Below, in pieces: positions 46,348 through 55,473 of a DNA stretch of 64,000 nucleotides (its first letter is position 1; each line of letters opens with the position of its first letter). The DNA comes from Actinomycetota bacterium. GTDB taxonomy: Bacteria > Actinomycetota > Acidimicrobiia > IMCC26256 > PALSA-555. The DNA is taken from NCBI GenBank assembly GCA_003140175.1, contig PLJD01000007.1, positions 26,889-90,888 on the forward strand, given 5' to 3'. The position numbers were made by a program, and so were the translations under genes. The notes under the pieces are model-generated. The model was not told where the DNA came from. It saw only the letters and a list, made by a program, of their open reading frames with translations, and made no database searches.

Positions 46348-46650
46348 ATGTACGTCGCTGAGTTCAGCTTGCACGCCAAGCCAGGCCACTACGCCGAAGT
46401 TGCCGAGCTCTACTCCAGCTTCGCGGCCGAGTTCCTCTCGGAGCACGACGCGCTCGAGAGCGTCCTGGTGGTGGGTGACGAGGGCAGCGGCGTGGTGCGA
46501 GGCGTGGGCGTCTTCACCGACCGTCCCGCCGCCGACCGCGTCAACAGCGACTCCGAGTTTGCCGCCTTCAACGACGCCGTCCGGCCGCTGCTGGCCAGTA
46601 CTCCCGAGCGGGTCGAACTCGAGCTGTTGCACCGCTTCACGAGAACCTGA
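46348..46650 (+). CDS. Antibiotic-biosynthesis-monooxygenase-like (ABM) protein
   Basis: 100 residues, with GGAAGGGA upstream of the ATG. The pattern MYVAEFSLHAKPGHYAEVAELYSS then HDALESVLVVGDEGSG fits a dimeric alpha/beta-barrel (ABM) protein. Such proteins include haem-degrading and polyketide monooxygenases, and many of unknown role. No haem-binding residues can be assigned with confidence. Confidence 0.6.
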   Translation: MYVAEFSLHAKPGHYAEVAELYSSFAAEFLSEHDALESVLVVGDEGSGVVRGVGVFTDRPAADRVNSDSEFAAFNDAVRPLLASTPERVELELLHRFTRT

Positions 46651-47229
46651 GCCGGCAGGATGCGGACACCCTGAGCTGGCCGATCCGCTGATCGGAGCGG
46701 GCGGGCTCAGCAAACGTCGGGCCGCAGCGAAAACCCCCACCGGGTGTCCGACGTCCGGGTGGCGAGCACCTGAGGTTGCGGCTCGAGTCGAACGCTCTCG
46801 CCGCGCCGGCCATAGAGCGATGCCAGACCCGGGCCCGAGCCATCAGCGACGGCGCCACCCGGTCAGGGTCAGGGGGTCGCCGAGGCTCGAGCGGCTGGGG
46901 TGCAACGCGGAAGGGGGGAGGGGACGCGCTCCCGGGTGGGCAATTCGCCGGCACCGCGAGCCCGCGGCGCCCCGGAGGGCCCGGCCACCGTCTGGTCTCC
47001 GTGGCCGCGGGCGGTGAAGCTCGAGCCGCCGGTGCGGCCCTCCGGGCCCCCGTTCTCCCCGGGCCCGTCGGGACTGTCGTCGTCGAGGTCCGCGCACCGG
47101 GTCCTCGGGTCGGCCCGGGCGAAGCGCGGGGTCCAGCCAATGAAGGCCACGGAGGGTCCTCATTCGGACACGTAGCGTGGGCTATCGTTTTTGACGGTGC
47201 CGGGGGGCAACCGGTGCAAGGAGGGGTCG
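46651..47229. other. Intergenic region, no convincing gene
   Basis: About 580 bases with several overlapping ORFs on both strands, none convincing and most Arg/Pro/Gly-rich. A GGCTATCG segment near 47179 could be part of the promoter for the small ORF and PAS-EAL gene that follow. Confidence 0.3.
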
Positions 47230-47448
47230 ATGAGATTCGCGTCTGGCCGTCGCGTTCTTCCCAGATCTCTGCTCGCAGTCGAGGGTTCCGGCCACGCCAC
47301 CATGACGACCACCGCGCTGGTACCGGGAGAGGACTCCATCGCCGCCGTGTTCCTCGGCGCGCCCGGGTTCCCCTCCCCTGCCTCGACGGCACTCAGGCAA
47401 ACCAGCGCTGCCACCCCGGTTGTCGCGGGCCGGCTGTTCACCGGTTAG
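47230..47448 (+). CDS. Small 72-residue ORF upstream of PAS-EAL gene
   Basis: The ATG at 47230 follows a near-perfect AAGGAGGGG site at good spacing. The product begins MRFASGRRVLPRSLLAVEGS, is Ser/Ala/Thr-rich and has no clear family. It ends 11 bases before the PAS-EAL start, so it could be a co-transcribed small protein or a leader peptide. The strong ribosome site is the main support. Confidence 0.4.
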   Translation: MRFASGRRVLPRSLLAVEGSGHATMTTTALVPGEDSIAAVFLGAPGFPSPASTALRQTSAATPVVAGRLFTG

Positions 47449-47459
47449 GGGCCGGTCGA

Positions 47460-49394
47460 ATGGTCGAAACCGCCTTGCCGTCTGGAGATCCGTTCCGCGA
47501 CCCAGGACTTGGGAGCGGGGATTTCGAGATCATCGCCGAGTCGATCCCCCACCTGGTGTGGGTCGCGTCGCCCGGCAGCTCCATCGAGTACTTCAATCGC
47601 CTCGCGAGCGACTACACGGGGGTGCAGTTGGGAGCCAGCCGGAGCTGGAATTGGGTTTCGCTGGTCCACCCAGAAGACATCGACCAGGCCCGGCGCACGT
47701 GGGCGGAGGCCGCCCGCACCGAGGTTCCCTTTACGTTGGAGTATCGGATCCGGCGCGCTGACGGCGAGTTCCGTTGGCACACGGTCAGGGGCTCGCCGGT
47801 GCGTCGCGCCGATGGCCACATCATGAAGTGGATCGGGACGGCGACCGACATCGAGGATCAGAAGCGGCTGGAGGAGGATCTCCAGCGGGCTCAGCGAGAG
47901 ACTGCTGAGACCATCACCCTGCTCGAAACGCTCCAGTCGGGTTCGCCGGTCGGGTTTGGGTTCGTGGATCGGGATCTACGACTCACCCGGCTCAACGAGA
48001 CGCTCGCTGCCGCCAGCAACGCCTCCGTCGAGGATCAGCTCGGCCGCCGGGTGCCGGAGCTGGTGTCGGAGGCGATCTGGGCCCAGCTCGAGCCGATCTA
48101 TCGGCGCGTCCTCGACGCGGGCGCCAGCGTCATCAACCTGGAGCTCAGCGGAGCATCCGCCGACGATCCCGAGCACGTCCATCACTGGCTCGTCAGCTAC
48201 TACCCCGTGCGCCTCGACGACGAGATCATCGGGGTCGGCATCGTTGCCGTCGATATGACCGAACGCAAACAGGCCGAGGCGTTCCGCGCCGCGGTCACCG
48301 ACAACATGGTCGAGGGCCTCTACGCCTTGGACTCCGACGGCCGAGTGACCTTCGCGAATGCCTCCGGGGTCGAGATGTTGGGCTGGACCGAAGCTGAGCT
48401 GCTCGGCGAATCGGTGCATTCCGCCGTCCACTACCAGCGTGCCGACGGTTCGCCGATCGCCGAGGAGGACTGCGAACTTCTCAAGGTCTGCTCTCGAGGC
48501 CGCCCGATCCGCATGACCGACGACGCCTTCACTCGAAAGAACGGCGCCATCGTCCCGGTCACGTATACGGCGGCGCCACTGCTCAACGGCTCCGAGATTG
48601 ACGGCGCGGTCGTGGTGTTTCGCGATACCACGCACGAACGGGCCGACGAGGAGCGCGTCCAGCGCGAACTCGATTCACTCAGCTGGGTCGGTCGCATCCG
48701 AGAAGCGCTCGACGAAGACCGGCTGGTCTTGTACTCCCAGCCGATCGTCCCGCTCGGAGGGCGCGAACCCAGCGAAGAGCTGCTGGTCCGCATGATCGGG
48801 CGGGGCGGAGAGGTCATCCTCCCGGGAAGCTTCGTGCCCATCGCCGAGAAGTACGGGATGATCAGCGAGATCGACCGCTGGGTCCTCGGCCAAGCCGTCA
48901 CGATCGCCGCCCAGGGACGCCGCGTCGAGGCCAACGTCTCCGCCCAGTCGATCGCCCCCCTCTATCTCCTGCCGGTCATCGAGCGCGAACTCCGAAACAC
49001 CGGCGCCGAGGCGTCCAACCTCGTCTTCGAGATCACCGAGACCGCGCTCATGCAAGACGTGCACGCCGGAGAGGTCTTCGCGCGCGGCCTCGCCGACATC
49101 GGCTGCGGACTCAGCCTCGATGACTTCGGCACCGGCTTCGCCAGCTTCACCTACCTCAAGCGGCTGCCCCTGCAATCACTCAAGATCGACATCGAGTTCG
49201 TTCGGGAGCTCGCAACCAACAAGGCAAACCAACACATCGTGCAATCAATCATCCAACTCGCTCGAGGCTTCGGCTACGACACCATCGCCGAGGGTGTCGA
49301 AGACGAAGAGACACTCGCTCTGCTGCGCGGGTACGGCGTCGACTACGCCCAGGGATATCTCCTCGGGGCGCCCGCACCGCTCCAGATCGCCTAA
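47460..49394 (+). CDS. PAS-PAS-PAS-EAL cyclic-di-GMP phosphodiesterase
   Basis: 644 residues from the ATG at 47460. PAS 1 (about 20-140, GEFRWHTVRGSP with a PAC tail WIGTATDIEDQKR), PAS 2 (about 155-275, VAVDMTERKQAE) and PAS 3 (about 280-400, VVVFRDTTHERAD) precede an EAL domain (about 415-640) with no GGDEF in between. The metal and catalytic residues are present: ELLVR in place of EALLR, ANVSAQS, EITET, DDFGTGF, LKIDIEFV, EGVED and AQGY. It is soluble and probably cuts cyclic di-GMP in response to signals read by the PAS domains. Confidence 0.88.
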   Translation: MVETALPSGDPFRDPGLGSGDFEIIAESIPHLVWVASPGSSIEYFNRLASDYTGVQLGASRSWNWVSLVHPEDIDQARRTWAEAARTEVPFTLEYRIRRADGEFRWHTVRGSPVRRADGHIMKWIGTATDIEDQKRLEEDLQRAQRETAETITLLETLQSGSPVGFGFVDRDLRLTRLNETLAAASNASVEDQLGRRVPELVSEAIWAQLEPIYRRVLDAGASVINLELSGASADDPEHVHHWLVSYYPVRLDDEIIGVGIVAVDMTERKQAEAFRAAVTDNMVEGLYALDSDGRVTFANASGVEMLGWTEAELLGESVHSAVHYQRADGSPIAEEDCELLKVCSRGRPIRMTDDAFTRKNGAIVPVTYTAAPLLNGSEIDGAVVVFRDTTHERADEERVQRELDSLSWVGRIREALDEDRLVLYSQPIVPLGGREPSEELLVRMIGRGGEVILPGSFVPIAEKYGMISEIDRWVLGQAVTIAAQGRRVEANVSAQSIAPLYLLPVIERELRNTGAEASNLVFEITETALMQDVHAGEVFARGLADIGCGLSLDDFGTGFASFTYLKRLPLQSLKIDIEFVRELATNKANQHIVQSIIQLARGFGYDTIAEGVEDEETLALLRGYGVDYAQGYLLGAPAPLQIA

Positions 49395-49569
49395 CGCTCC
49401 CGTCGCCAACCTCGCGGGCGTTGGTCAGCTGCGGGGCATCGCGGTCGGCTCGACGGCGCGGCCGAGCCCACCGCGTCCCAGACCCGCCGGCCGACCCGAC
49501 CCTGGTTGGAGTGCTCACGCTGCCCCATCGGGTTCGTGGCCTGGGCGCTTGACCCGTGGCCCCGCCGCA

Positions 49570-50403
49570 TCAGAGGCCGGCCACTGCCTCAACGGACGCT
49601 TCGATGACGCCGTCGATGCTCGCGCCTCGTGGGTACACGACGAGACGGTCGACGCCAAGCTCGGCGAACGCCGCGGCCCGATCCCGGGTGAGCCGTCCCC
49701 GCGGGGTCACCGTGATCTCGAGCTTGCCCAGACCCGGCCGCCGCTCGACGGCCGAGGCCGCCTCCCGCAGTCCGGCCAGGCAGGCCGCAGTGTCGTCGGG
49801 GGACAGCGCGAAGCCGTACCAGCCCTGCGCCCGCGCCACGGCGCGGCGATAGGCCGGCGCGCTGTGCCCGCCCACCACCGCGGGGATCGGCCGCTGGACC
49901 GGCCGGGGGTAGGCGTCGACGCCGGCGAAGTCGACGAATCGGCCGTGATACTCGGGATGATCGTCGTACCAGAGGCGCTCGAGCGCGTCGAGGAATTCGT
50001 CGGTCACCGCGCCGCGCTGGGCGAAGGGCGCACCGATGGCGCGGAACTCCGGCTCGAGGTAGCCGGCGCCGATCCCGAGCGCGACCCGTCCCCCCGAGAG
50101 CACATCGAGGCTCGCCACCTCCTTCGCCAACACGACCGGATTTCGCTGCGGAAGAATGATGATCCCGGTGCCGAGGCGCAGCGTCGTCGTGTGGGCCGCC
50201 GCCCAGGTCAGCGCCAGCAGCGAGTCGAGCGCGGGATCCTGGGGGGCCATCGGCGACGGCGACACCTGTGGGTCCGGCAGGACGACGTGTTCGCCGGCCC
50301 AGACGGACTCGAACCCGGCGGCCTCGGCCGTGCGCGCCGCGGTCACGAGGTTGTCGGGCTGCGCCGACGAATCCATGTTGATGCTGAACAGACCGAGCTT
50401 CAC
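49570..50403 (-). CDS. F420-dependent LLM-class oxidoreductase
   Basis: 277 residues from the GTG at 50403, preceded by CAGGAGAGG; the 609-residue tracked ORF runs into the neighbour. A TIM-barrel of the bacterial-luciferase-like F420 family: KLGLFSINMDSS at the start, AAGFESVWAGEHVVLP, GTGIIILPQRNPVVLAKEVA, and SGGRVALGIGAGYLEPEFRA. The cofactor F420 is typical of actinobacteria. The substrate is not known. It lies between the PAS-EAL gene (convergent) and the GH3 gene (same strand). Confidence 0.8.
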   Translation of the reverse strand: MKLGLFSINMDSSAQPDNLVTAARTAEAAGFESVWAGEHVVLPDPQVSPSPMAPQDPALDSLLALTWAAAHTTTLRLGTGIIILPQRNPVVLAKEVASLDVLSGGRVALGIGAGYLEPEFRAIGAPFAQRGAVTDEFLDALERLWYDDHPEYHGRFVDFAGVDAYPRPVQRPIPAVVGGHSAPAYRRAVARAQGWYGFALSPDDTAACLAGLREAASAVERRPGLGKLEITVTPRGRLTRDRAAAFAELGVDRLVVYPRGASIDGVIEASVEAVAGL

Positions 50404-50462
50404 ACCCAACCTCTCCTGGGCCACCACCAGTCGGACCGTAGCCTGACCAGCGGGGGGTCGAG

Positions 50463-53000
50463 TTACTCGGTGATCTCGACGGTGACCGTGTGCACGATGT
50501 CGGCCGATGACCGTCCGACGAACAGCAGATAGGAACCCGGGTCGGCGCGCCACCCGGCTCCCGTCCGCTTCGGTCTCCCCTCGCCGGCGCGCTCGGCTGG
50601 TGGTCCATCGGCACCCCGGCCCGGGACGGTGTCCGAGCCCGGGTTCCAGTATTGGAAGGCGCGCGGCCCGAGCTCCATCGCGAGGACGCGGGTCTCGCCG
50701 GGATCGAGAGTGACTTTCTCGAACCCCTTCAGCTCCTTCGGTGGCCGGCTCAGCCGAGGAGCGACCGGGGCGACGTAGCACTGCACGACCTCGCTTCCGC
50801 GCCGTGTTCCCGTGTTGGTCACCGCCACTTCGATGCGGAGGGTCTCCCCCGGCGCCAGGACCGACGTTGACGTGGTCGGCGTTGCGATCTCGAAGCTCGT
50901 GTAGGAGAGGCCGTGCCCGAACGGATACCGCGGTGTGAGCATGCGCGCGTCGTACCAGCGGTAGCCCATGAGCAGGCCTTCGCCGTAGCGGACCTCGCCG
51001 TTCTCCCCCGGGAAATTGCCGAACGACGGGTTGTGCTCGAGTCGATCCGGGATCGTCGTGGGCAGCCGCCCGCTCGGCTCGGAGGCTCCCGTCAACACGT
51101 CGGCGATGGCGTTGGCCATCTCCTGGCCCCCGAACCACACTTGGATGACCGCCGCGGCCGCGTCGGCCCAGTCCATGGTCACCGGCGAGCCCGTGTTCAC
51201 GAGGACAATGGTCCGTGGATTTGCGCTGGCGACGCGGGCCACAAGCTCGTCCTGGTCTGCGGGAAGATGCATCGTCGAGCGGTCGTGACCTTCGCTCTCC
51301 CACTCGGCGTTCGTCCCGACGATCACGACGGCGACGTCTGCGCCCGCCGCGGCCGCAACGGCACGGTCGATCAGGTCGGGTGGTGATGGGAGTCGACATC
51401 CGAGCGTGGCGCCGTGCAAGAAGCCCGCCTTCGGGGACGAGTACTCGACCGCGAGGTCGTGCGGGTCGCCGGTCGTCATCTCGATGTCGACCGTCAGCTC
51501 CGAGCTGAGCAGGTCGAAGAACGCCCGACCGTCCGGATGTGACGTCTCCCCGTCGAGCATGACCTGCCCATCCACCAGCAGGCGAGCCGTCCCGCCGGCC
51601 TGCGCGAGCGTCAAGCGGTGGACGCCGTCCTCCGATGGTGTGAACCGTCCGCGGGCTCTCATCGAGAACGGCGCCGACAGCTGCGCCGGGGGCCCGCCGA
51701 TGGTGAGGAACACGCCGTCGGCAAAGACCCGACGGTGCAGGGCCGTCCCGGCGGGCGCCGGCCCGGCGAAGTACTCAGCACCGAATCCCGGAGCGCCATC
51801 GGGTTGCGTGACGCGCGCCGGACCGATCGGCTCGGTCCTCCGCGCGATGTCGCAGCCTCGCTGGTAGCAAACGTCGACGTTGCCGAATGCGGCGCGGATG
51901 GCGTCGAGTGGGGCGATCCGGTAATGCGGAGCGAGCGCGGCGGAGCCCCCACCCATCATCTGCACCCGCTCAGCATTCGGGCCGATCACCGCCAGGGTGT
52001 GGAGCGTCCCGGCGTGGAGCGGCAGCAGCCCATCGTTGCGGAGCAGCACCATCGATTCCGTCGCCGCCTCGCGCGCCAATGCCCGGTGCTGCGGTAGGTC
52101 GACCGACTGCTCCTCCCCGGCGGGTCCGTCATCGAGTGCCCCCACCCGGGCCAACGTCGTGAGTAACCGTCGGGCCTGGTCGTCCACGAGCCCAGACTCG
52201 ACGTCACCCGCACGCACAGCATCGGCGAGGTGCGACCCGAAGAACCGACCAGCTGGACCCGGCATTTCGATGTCGAGGCCGGCACGAGCCGACTCGATCG
52301 TGGACCCGCCGCTGTACCAGTCGGTCATCACGATGCCCTCGAACCCCCATTCGCCCCGGAGGATCTCGGTGATCAGCTGGCGGTGCTCGGAGCAGAACGG
52401 CCCATTGAGCCGGTTGTAGGCGGTCATGATCCCGAGCGTGTGGCCTTCTCGCACGGCGATCTCGAACGGGAGGAGGTAGAGCTCGCGCAGCGCGCGCTCG
52501 TCGATCACCGAGTTGATGGTCTGGCGCTCGAACTCGGCGTCGTTGCCGACAAAATGCTTGACGGTCGTGATGACACCGCGGGACTGCACGCCGCGGACGA
52601 AGGCTGCCGCGGCCTTTCCCGAGAGCAGCGGGTCCTCGGAGTAGCACTCGAAGTTTCGCCCCGCGAGTGGCGACCGGTGGAGATTGACGGTCGGTGCGAG
52701 CAGGACCCGGCAGTGCTTCGTGCGGGCCTCGTCAGCCAAGAGCGTTCCGACGCGCTCGATGAGATCAGGATGCCAGGTCGCGCCGAGCGCCGAGCCGCAC
52801 GGAACGCACACCGCGGTCCCGTCACCCAACCCGAAGAGCGCCTTGCCTCGGGCTCCGTTCGGACCATCGGTGACCGCGGGCGGGACGATTCCGAGCCGCT
52901 CGACGCCAGCCATCGAGAACAAGGCGCTGCCTGCGGTGAGCGCCGCCTTCTCGTCGAGCGTCATCTCGTCGAGCAGCCGCTCGACGTCCGGCTCACTCAC
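50463..53000 (-). CDS. Glycoside hydrolase family 3 beta-glucosidase with PA14
   Basis: 845 residues without a signal peptide, so cytosolic. The GH3 N-domain starts DEMTLDEKAALTAGSALFSM and has KHFVGNDAEFERQTINSVID with the catalytic nucleophile Asp in GIVMTDWYSG. Residues about 400-540 are an inserted PA14 lectin-like domain (GFGAEYFAG, FTPSEDGVHRLTLAQAGGTA). The C-domain (VAVVIVGTNAEWESEGHDRS) is followed by a fibronectin-III-like module (EIATPTTSTSVLAPGETLRI). It should release glucose or a related sugar from beta-glucosides entering the cell. Confidence 0.9.
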   Translation of the reverse strand: MSEPDVERLLDEMTLDEKAALTAGSALFSMAGVERLGIVPPAVTDGPNGARGKALFGLGDGTAVCVPCGSALGATWHPDLIERVGTLLADEARTKHCRVLLAPTVNLHRSPLAGRNFECYSEDPLLSGKAAAAFVRGVQSRGVITTVKHFVGNDAEFERQTINSVIDERALRELYLLPFEIAVREGHTLGIMTAYNRLNGPFCSEHRQLITEILRGEWGFEGIVMTDWYSGGSTIESARAGLDIEMPGPAGRFFGSHLADAVRAGDVESGLVDDQARRLLTTLARVGALDDGPAGEEQSVDLPQHRALAREAATESMVLLRNDGLLPLHAGTLHTLAVIGPNAERVQMMGGGSAALAPHYRIAPLDAIRAAFGNVDVCYQRGCDIARRTEPIGPARVTQPDGAPGFGAEYFAGPAPAGTALHRRVFADGVFLTIGGPPAQLSAPFSMRARGRFTPSEDGVHRLTLAQAGGTARLLVDGQVMLDGETSHPDGRAFFDLLSSELTVDIEMTTGDPHDLAVEYSSPKAGFLHGATLGCRLPSPPDLIDRAVAAAAGADVAVVIVGTNAEWESEGHDRSTMHLPADQDELVARVASANPRTIVLVNTGSPVTMDWADAAAAVIQVWFGGQEMANAIADVLTGASEPSGRLPTTIPDRLEHNPSFGNFPGENGEVRYGEGLLMGYRWYDARMLTPRYPFGHGLSYTSFEIATPTTSTSVLAPGETLRIEVAVTNTGTRRGSEVVQCYVAPVAPRLSRPPKELKGFEKVTLDPGETRVLAMELGPRAFQYWNPGSDTVPGRGADGPPAERAGEGRPKRTGAGWRADPGSYLLFVGRSSADIVHTVTVEITE

Positions 53001-53484
53001 CCCTGGTGTCGGACTCGCTCGTCGTCGCGCACGAGACAGTTCTTAGCGCAGATGTCCCGAAGGAACCTCCCCGGCGTGCCAGGGCCGGGATCGCCCCTGG
53101 CGATCCTTGGGACTGCAGGCTGTCCGGTGCCTCGCCGAGGACGCCCGGCGAGGCGATCCCGTAGCGAAATCGATGGCACCCGCGCTTCCGAGTCGACCCC
53201 CACCCGGCACGAACTCGAGCCACGCTGGCGCAAGTCTGAGCGCGCGGTGATCCTCGCCCTGGACATCCGTCAGCCGTCGAACAGGGCGCAAACCGTCCGG
53301 TCTCTGGATGCCCAGGCTCGACCGGATCGAGGAACCGGCCGTCTCAGGCAACGCCGTGGGCTCGCCTGACCCGGGGACGCCCCCCACCTCCCCAATCCCC
53401 CACTCCCCCCACACCCCCCCAATCCCCCCAGTCAGACGCCGGTGAGCCCTCAGGTTGTCCGTCCGCGGCGTCGATCATCGGGGT
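53001..53484. other. Intergenic region with C-rich tract
   Basis: About 480 bases between divergent genes. The first half holds only shadow ORFs. The second half contains the C-tract described separately and, immediately before the ATG at 53485, a CGGGGT context shared with the paralogue at 14344. Confidence 0.4.
53379..53430 (-). repeat. G-rich tract with quadruplex potential
   Basis: The plus strand has at least seven runs of four to seven C separated by short A/T/AC spacers (such as CCCCAATCCCCCACTCCCCCC). On the minus strand these are G-runs able to form intramolecular quadruplexes. The tract lies about 55 bases before the diguanylate cyclase start and looks like a degenerate tandem repeat. 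Confidence 0.6.
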
Positions 53485-55254
53485 ATGACCGACCTCCGGG
53501 ACACGGAAACCGAGGCGTCCCTGCCAGGCGGAGCTCGCTGGCGGCTTCCGTGGGCCGGCACCGATGAGCGCCCGGGCCGCCGCACGCTGGCGCCGCATCA
53601 CCAGGTGCAGCTGTTGTGGCTGCTCACGCTCCTGGCCGTTGTCGCGGTGGTCGTCACCGGTCCGTTCGCCTTGAACAGCGCGGAAAGCGGCATCAAGACC
53701 GCCACCTTGCGGCTGGTGCCCGCGTCGACGCAGCTCGCGGCCGCGACGGAGAACTACACCGCCGGGACCGCAGAGCTGTTGGTGGTCGCCCAATCGACGG
53801 ATGCCGCGGCACGCTCGGATGGACTCAACGAGCTGACCACCTTCGACACCGCCGCGAATGCGGCGTGGAAGAACTACCAGCGCTTCTCGGCCAACCTGCC
53901 CGGTGAGGCGAAGCTCCGGACGAACGTCGCGCTCGAGACCCAGCAGCTCTCCGCGACGGGCGTTGAGTTGCTCGCCTCGGCGTCCATCTCGCCGGCCGCG
54001 GTGGCCACGTTCACTGCACTCGCCGCCCGTCAACAGCAAGGTCTGGTTCAGCTCCAGAAGCAATACCAGACGGGCATCAACGCCGCGGTGACGCTCGCGG
54101 ATCGCCAGTACGGGATCCGCAAGCGCGATCTGCTGATCGTCGCCACGATTGTGCTGCTCCTCACCATGATCTCGTTCAGCATCGTGACCCGCTCGATCCG
54201 ACGCCGATACCACATCCAAGTCGACGAGGTTCGCCGCAACGAACTCGAGTCGGGACTCCAACGGGCCCTCGAGATGGTGCGCACAGAGCAGGACTGCTAC
54301 ACGCTCGTGCAGCATGCCATCGAGCAGAGCGCACCCAGCCTCCCGTCCGAGTTCCTCGTCGCCGATTCGAGTCGGGCCCACTTCCACCAGGTGATCACCA
54401 CCGATCCCGCCGGCGGGCCCGGCTGCCCGGTCATGTCTCCCGACGAATGCCCGGCCACCAACCGGGGGCAGACCCAGAAATGGCAGTCGAACACCGCGCT
54501 CGACACCTGTCCGTATCTCCGAAACCGCGACACCGGCCCCTGCTCGGCGGTGTGTGTCCCGGTCAGCATCGCCGGCAAGACGATCGGGGTGTTCCACGCC
54601 ACCGGGCCCGACCACGATCCGCCCGACCCCTCCACCACCGGGGACCTGGAGCTGATCGCCCGCAAGACGGGCGAGCGCATCGGCATCCTCCGCGCCTTTA
54701 GCCGCACCGAAGCCCAGGCTCGCACCGACCCGCTGACCGGCCTCCTGAACCGCCGCAGCCTCGAAGGCGCCGTCCGCGACCTCACGGCGGAGGCGCATCC
54801 ATACGCGGTCGCCTACGGGGACCTGGACCACTTCAAGCTGCTCAACGACGTTCACGGCCACGACACGGGTGACCGGGCCCTGCGCCTCTTCGCTCGGGTG
54901 TTGCGCGACAGCGTGCGACCCAACGACATCGCAGCCCGGTACGGCGGCGAGGAGTTCGTCGTCGTGCTGCCCGACTGCGCGATCACCGACGCGCACGCAG
55001 TCATCGACCGGGTTCGTACTCGCCTCGGCGACGCGCAGCGCGGCGGGACCGTCCCCTCGTTCACAGTCAGCTTCGGGCTCGCGCCCGGTGACGTCAATCT
55101 GGCCTTCGGCGAGATCGTCGAGCAGGCCGACGCCGCACTGCTCCGAGCGAAGGCCGAGGGCCGCGACCGCGTCGTCCTCGCCGGCGAGGCCGGCGAAGCG
55201 GCGGACCCGGGCGCGGCCCACGGGCCCACCGCCGAACTGCACCCCACCCCCTGA
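53485..55254 (+). CDS. Membrane diguanylate cyclase, paralogue of 14344 gene
   Basis: 589 residues from the ATG at 53485. The same order as the island gene: TM1, extracytoplasmic helical domain, TM2, Cys-rich GAF-like domain (GCPV, ECPA, TCPY, PCSAVCVP) and GGDEF (RYGGEEF, Asp in AYGDLDHFK, I-site RPND). The GGDEF halves of the two proteins are nearly identical, and the DNA is also close, pointing to a fairly recent duplication. The N-terminal 30 residues and much of the sensor helices differ, so signals may differ. It sits within the chromosomal cyclic-di-GMP cluster. Confidence 0.88.
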   Translation: MTDLRDTETEASLPGGARWRLPWAGTDERPGRRTLAPHHQVQLLWLLTLLAVVAVVVTGPFALNSAESGIKTATLRLVPASTQLAAATENYTAGTAELLVVAQSTDAAARSDGLNELTTFDTAANAAWKNYQRFSANLPGEAKLRTNVALETQQLSATGVELLASASISPAAVATFTALAARQQQGLVQLQKQYQTGINAAVTLADRQYGIRKRDLLIVATIVLLLTMISFSIVTRSIRRRYHIQVDEVRRNELESGLQRALEMVRTEQDCYTLVQHAIEQSAPSLPSEFLVADSSRAHFHQVITTDPAGGPGCPVMSPDECPATNRGQTQKWQSNTALDTCPYLRNRDTGPCSAVCVPVSIAGKTIGVFHATGPDHDPPDPSTTGDLELIARKTGERIGILRAFSRTEAQARTDPLTGLLNRRSLEGAVRDLTAEAHPYAVAYGDLDHFKLLNDVHGHDTGDRALRLFARVLRDSVRPNDIAARYGGEEFVVVLPDCAITDAHAVIDRVRTRLGDAQRGGTVPSFTVSFGLAPGDVNLAFGEIVEQADAALLRAKAEGRDRVVLAGEAGEAADPGAAHGPTAELHPTP

Positions 55255-55473
55255 ACCGTCGTCGTCCCGATCCGGATGGTTTCGGTGTCGTTCGCCTCGC
55301 CGCGCCAGTCGAGGCGACGCGACCGCCCCCCTTTCACCTGGTTGCCACGCTGCCAGGCTCTCGGACCGGCGCGGGGTGCGGGCGGTGCGCTGCCCTTTCG
55401 GTCAAGCGCGGGGTCATGGGTGCCGAAGCAGACGAAGGAGGAAGCAGAATCTGTGATTCGGGGTGGAGAAACC

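Noticed and set aside
53344-55242. 632-residue minus ORF
   Set aside because: Shadow of the second diguanylate cyclase gene; an equivalent shadow exists over the first copy.
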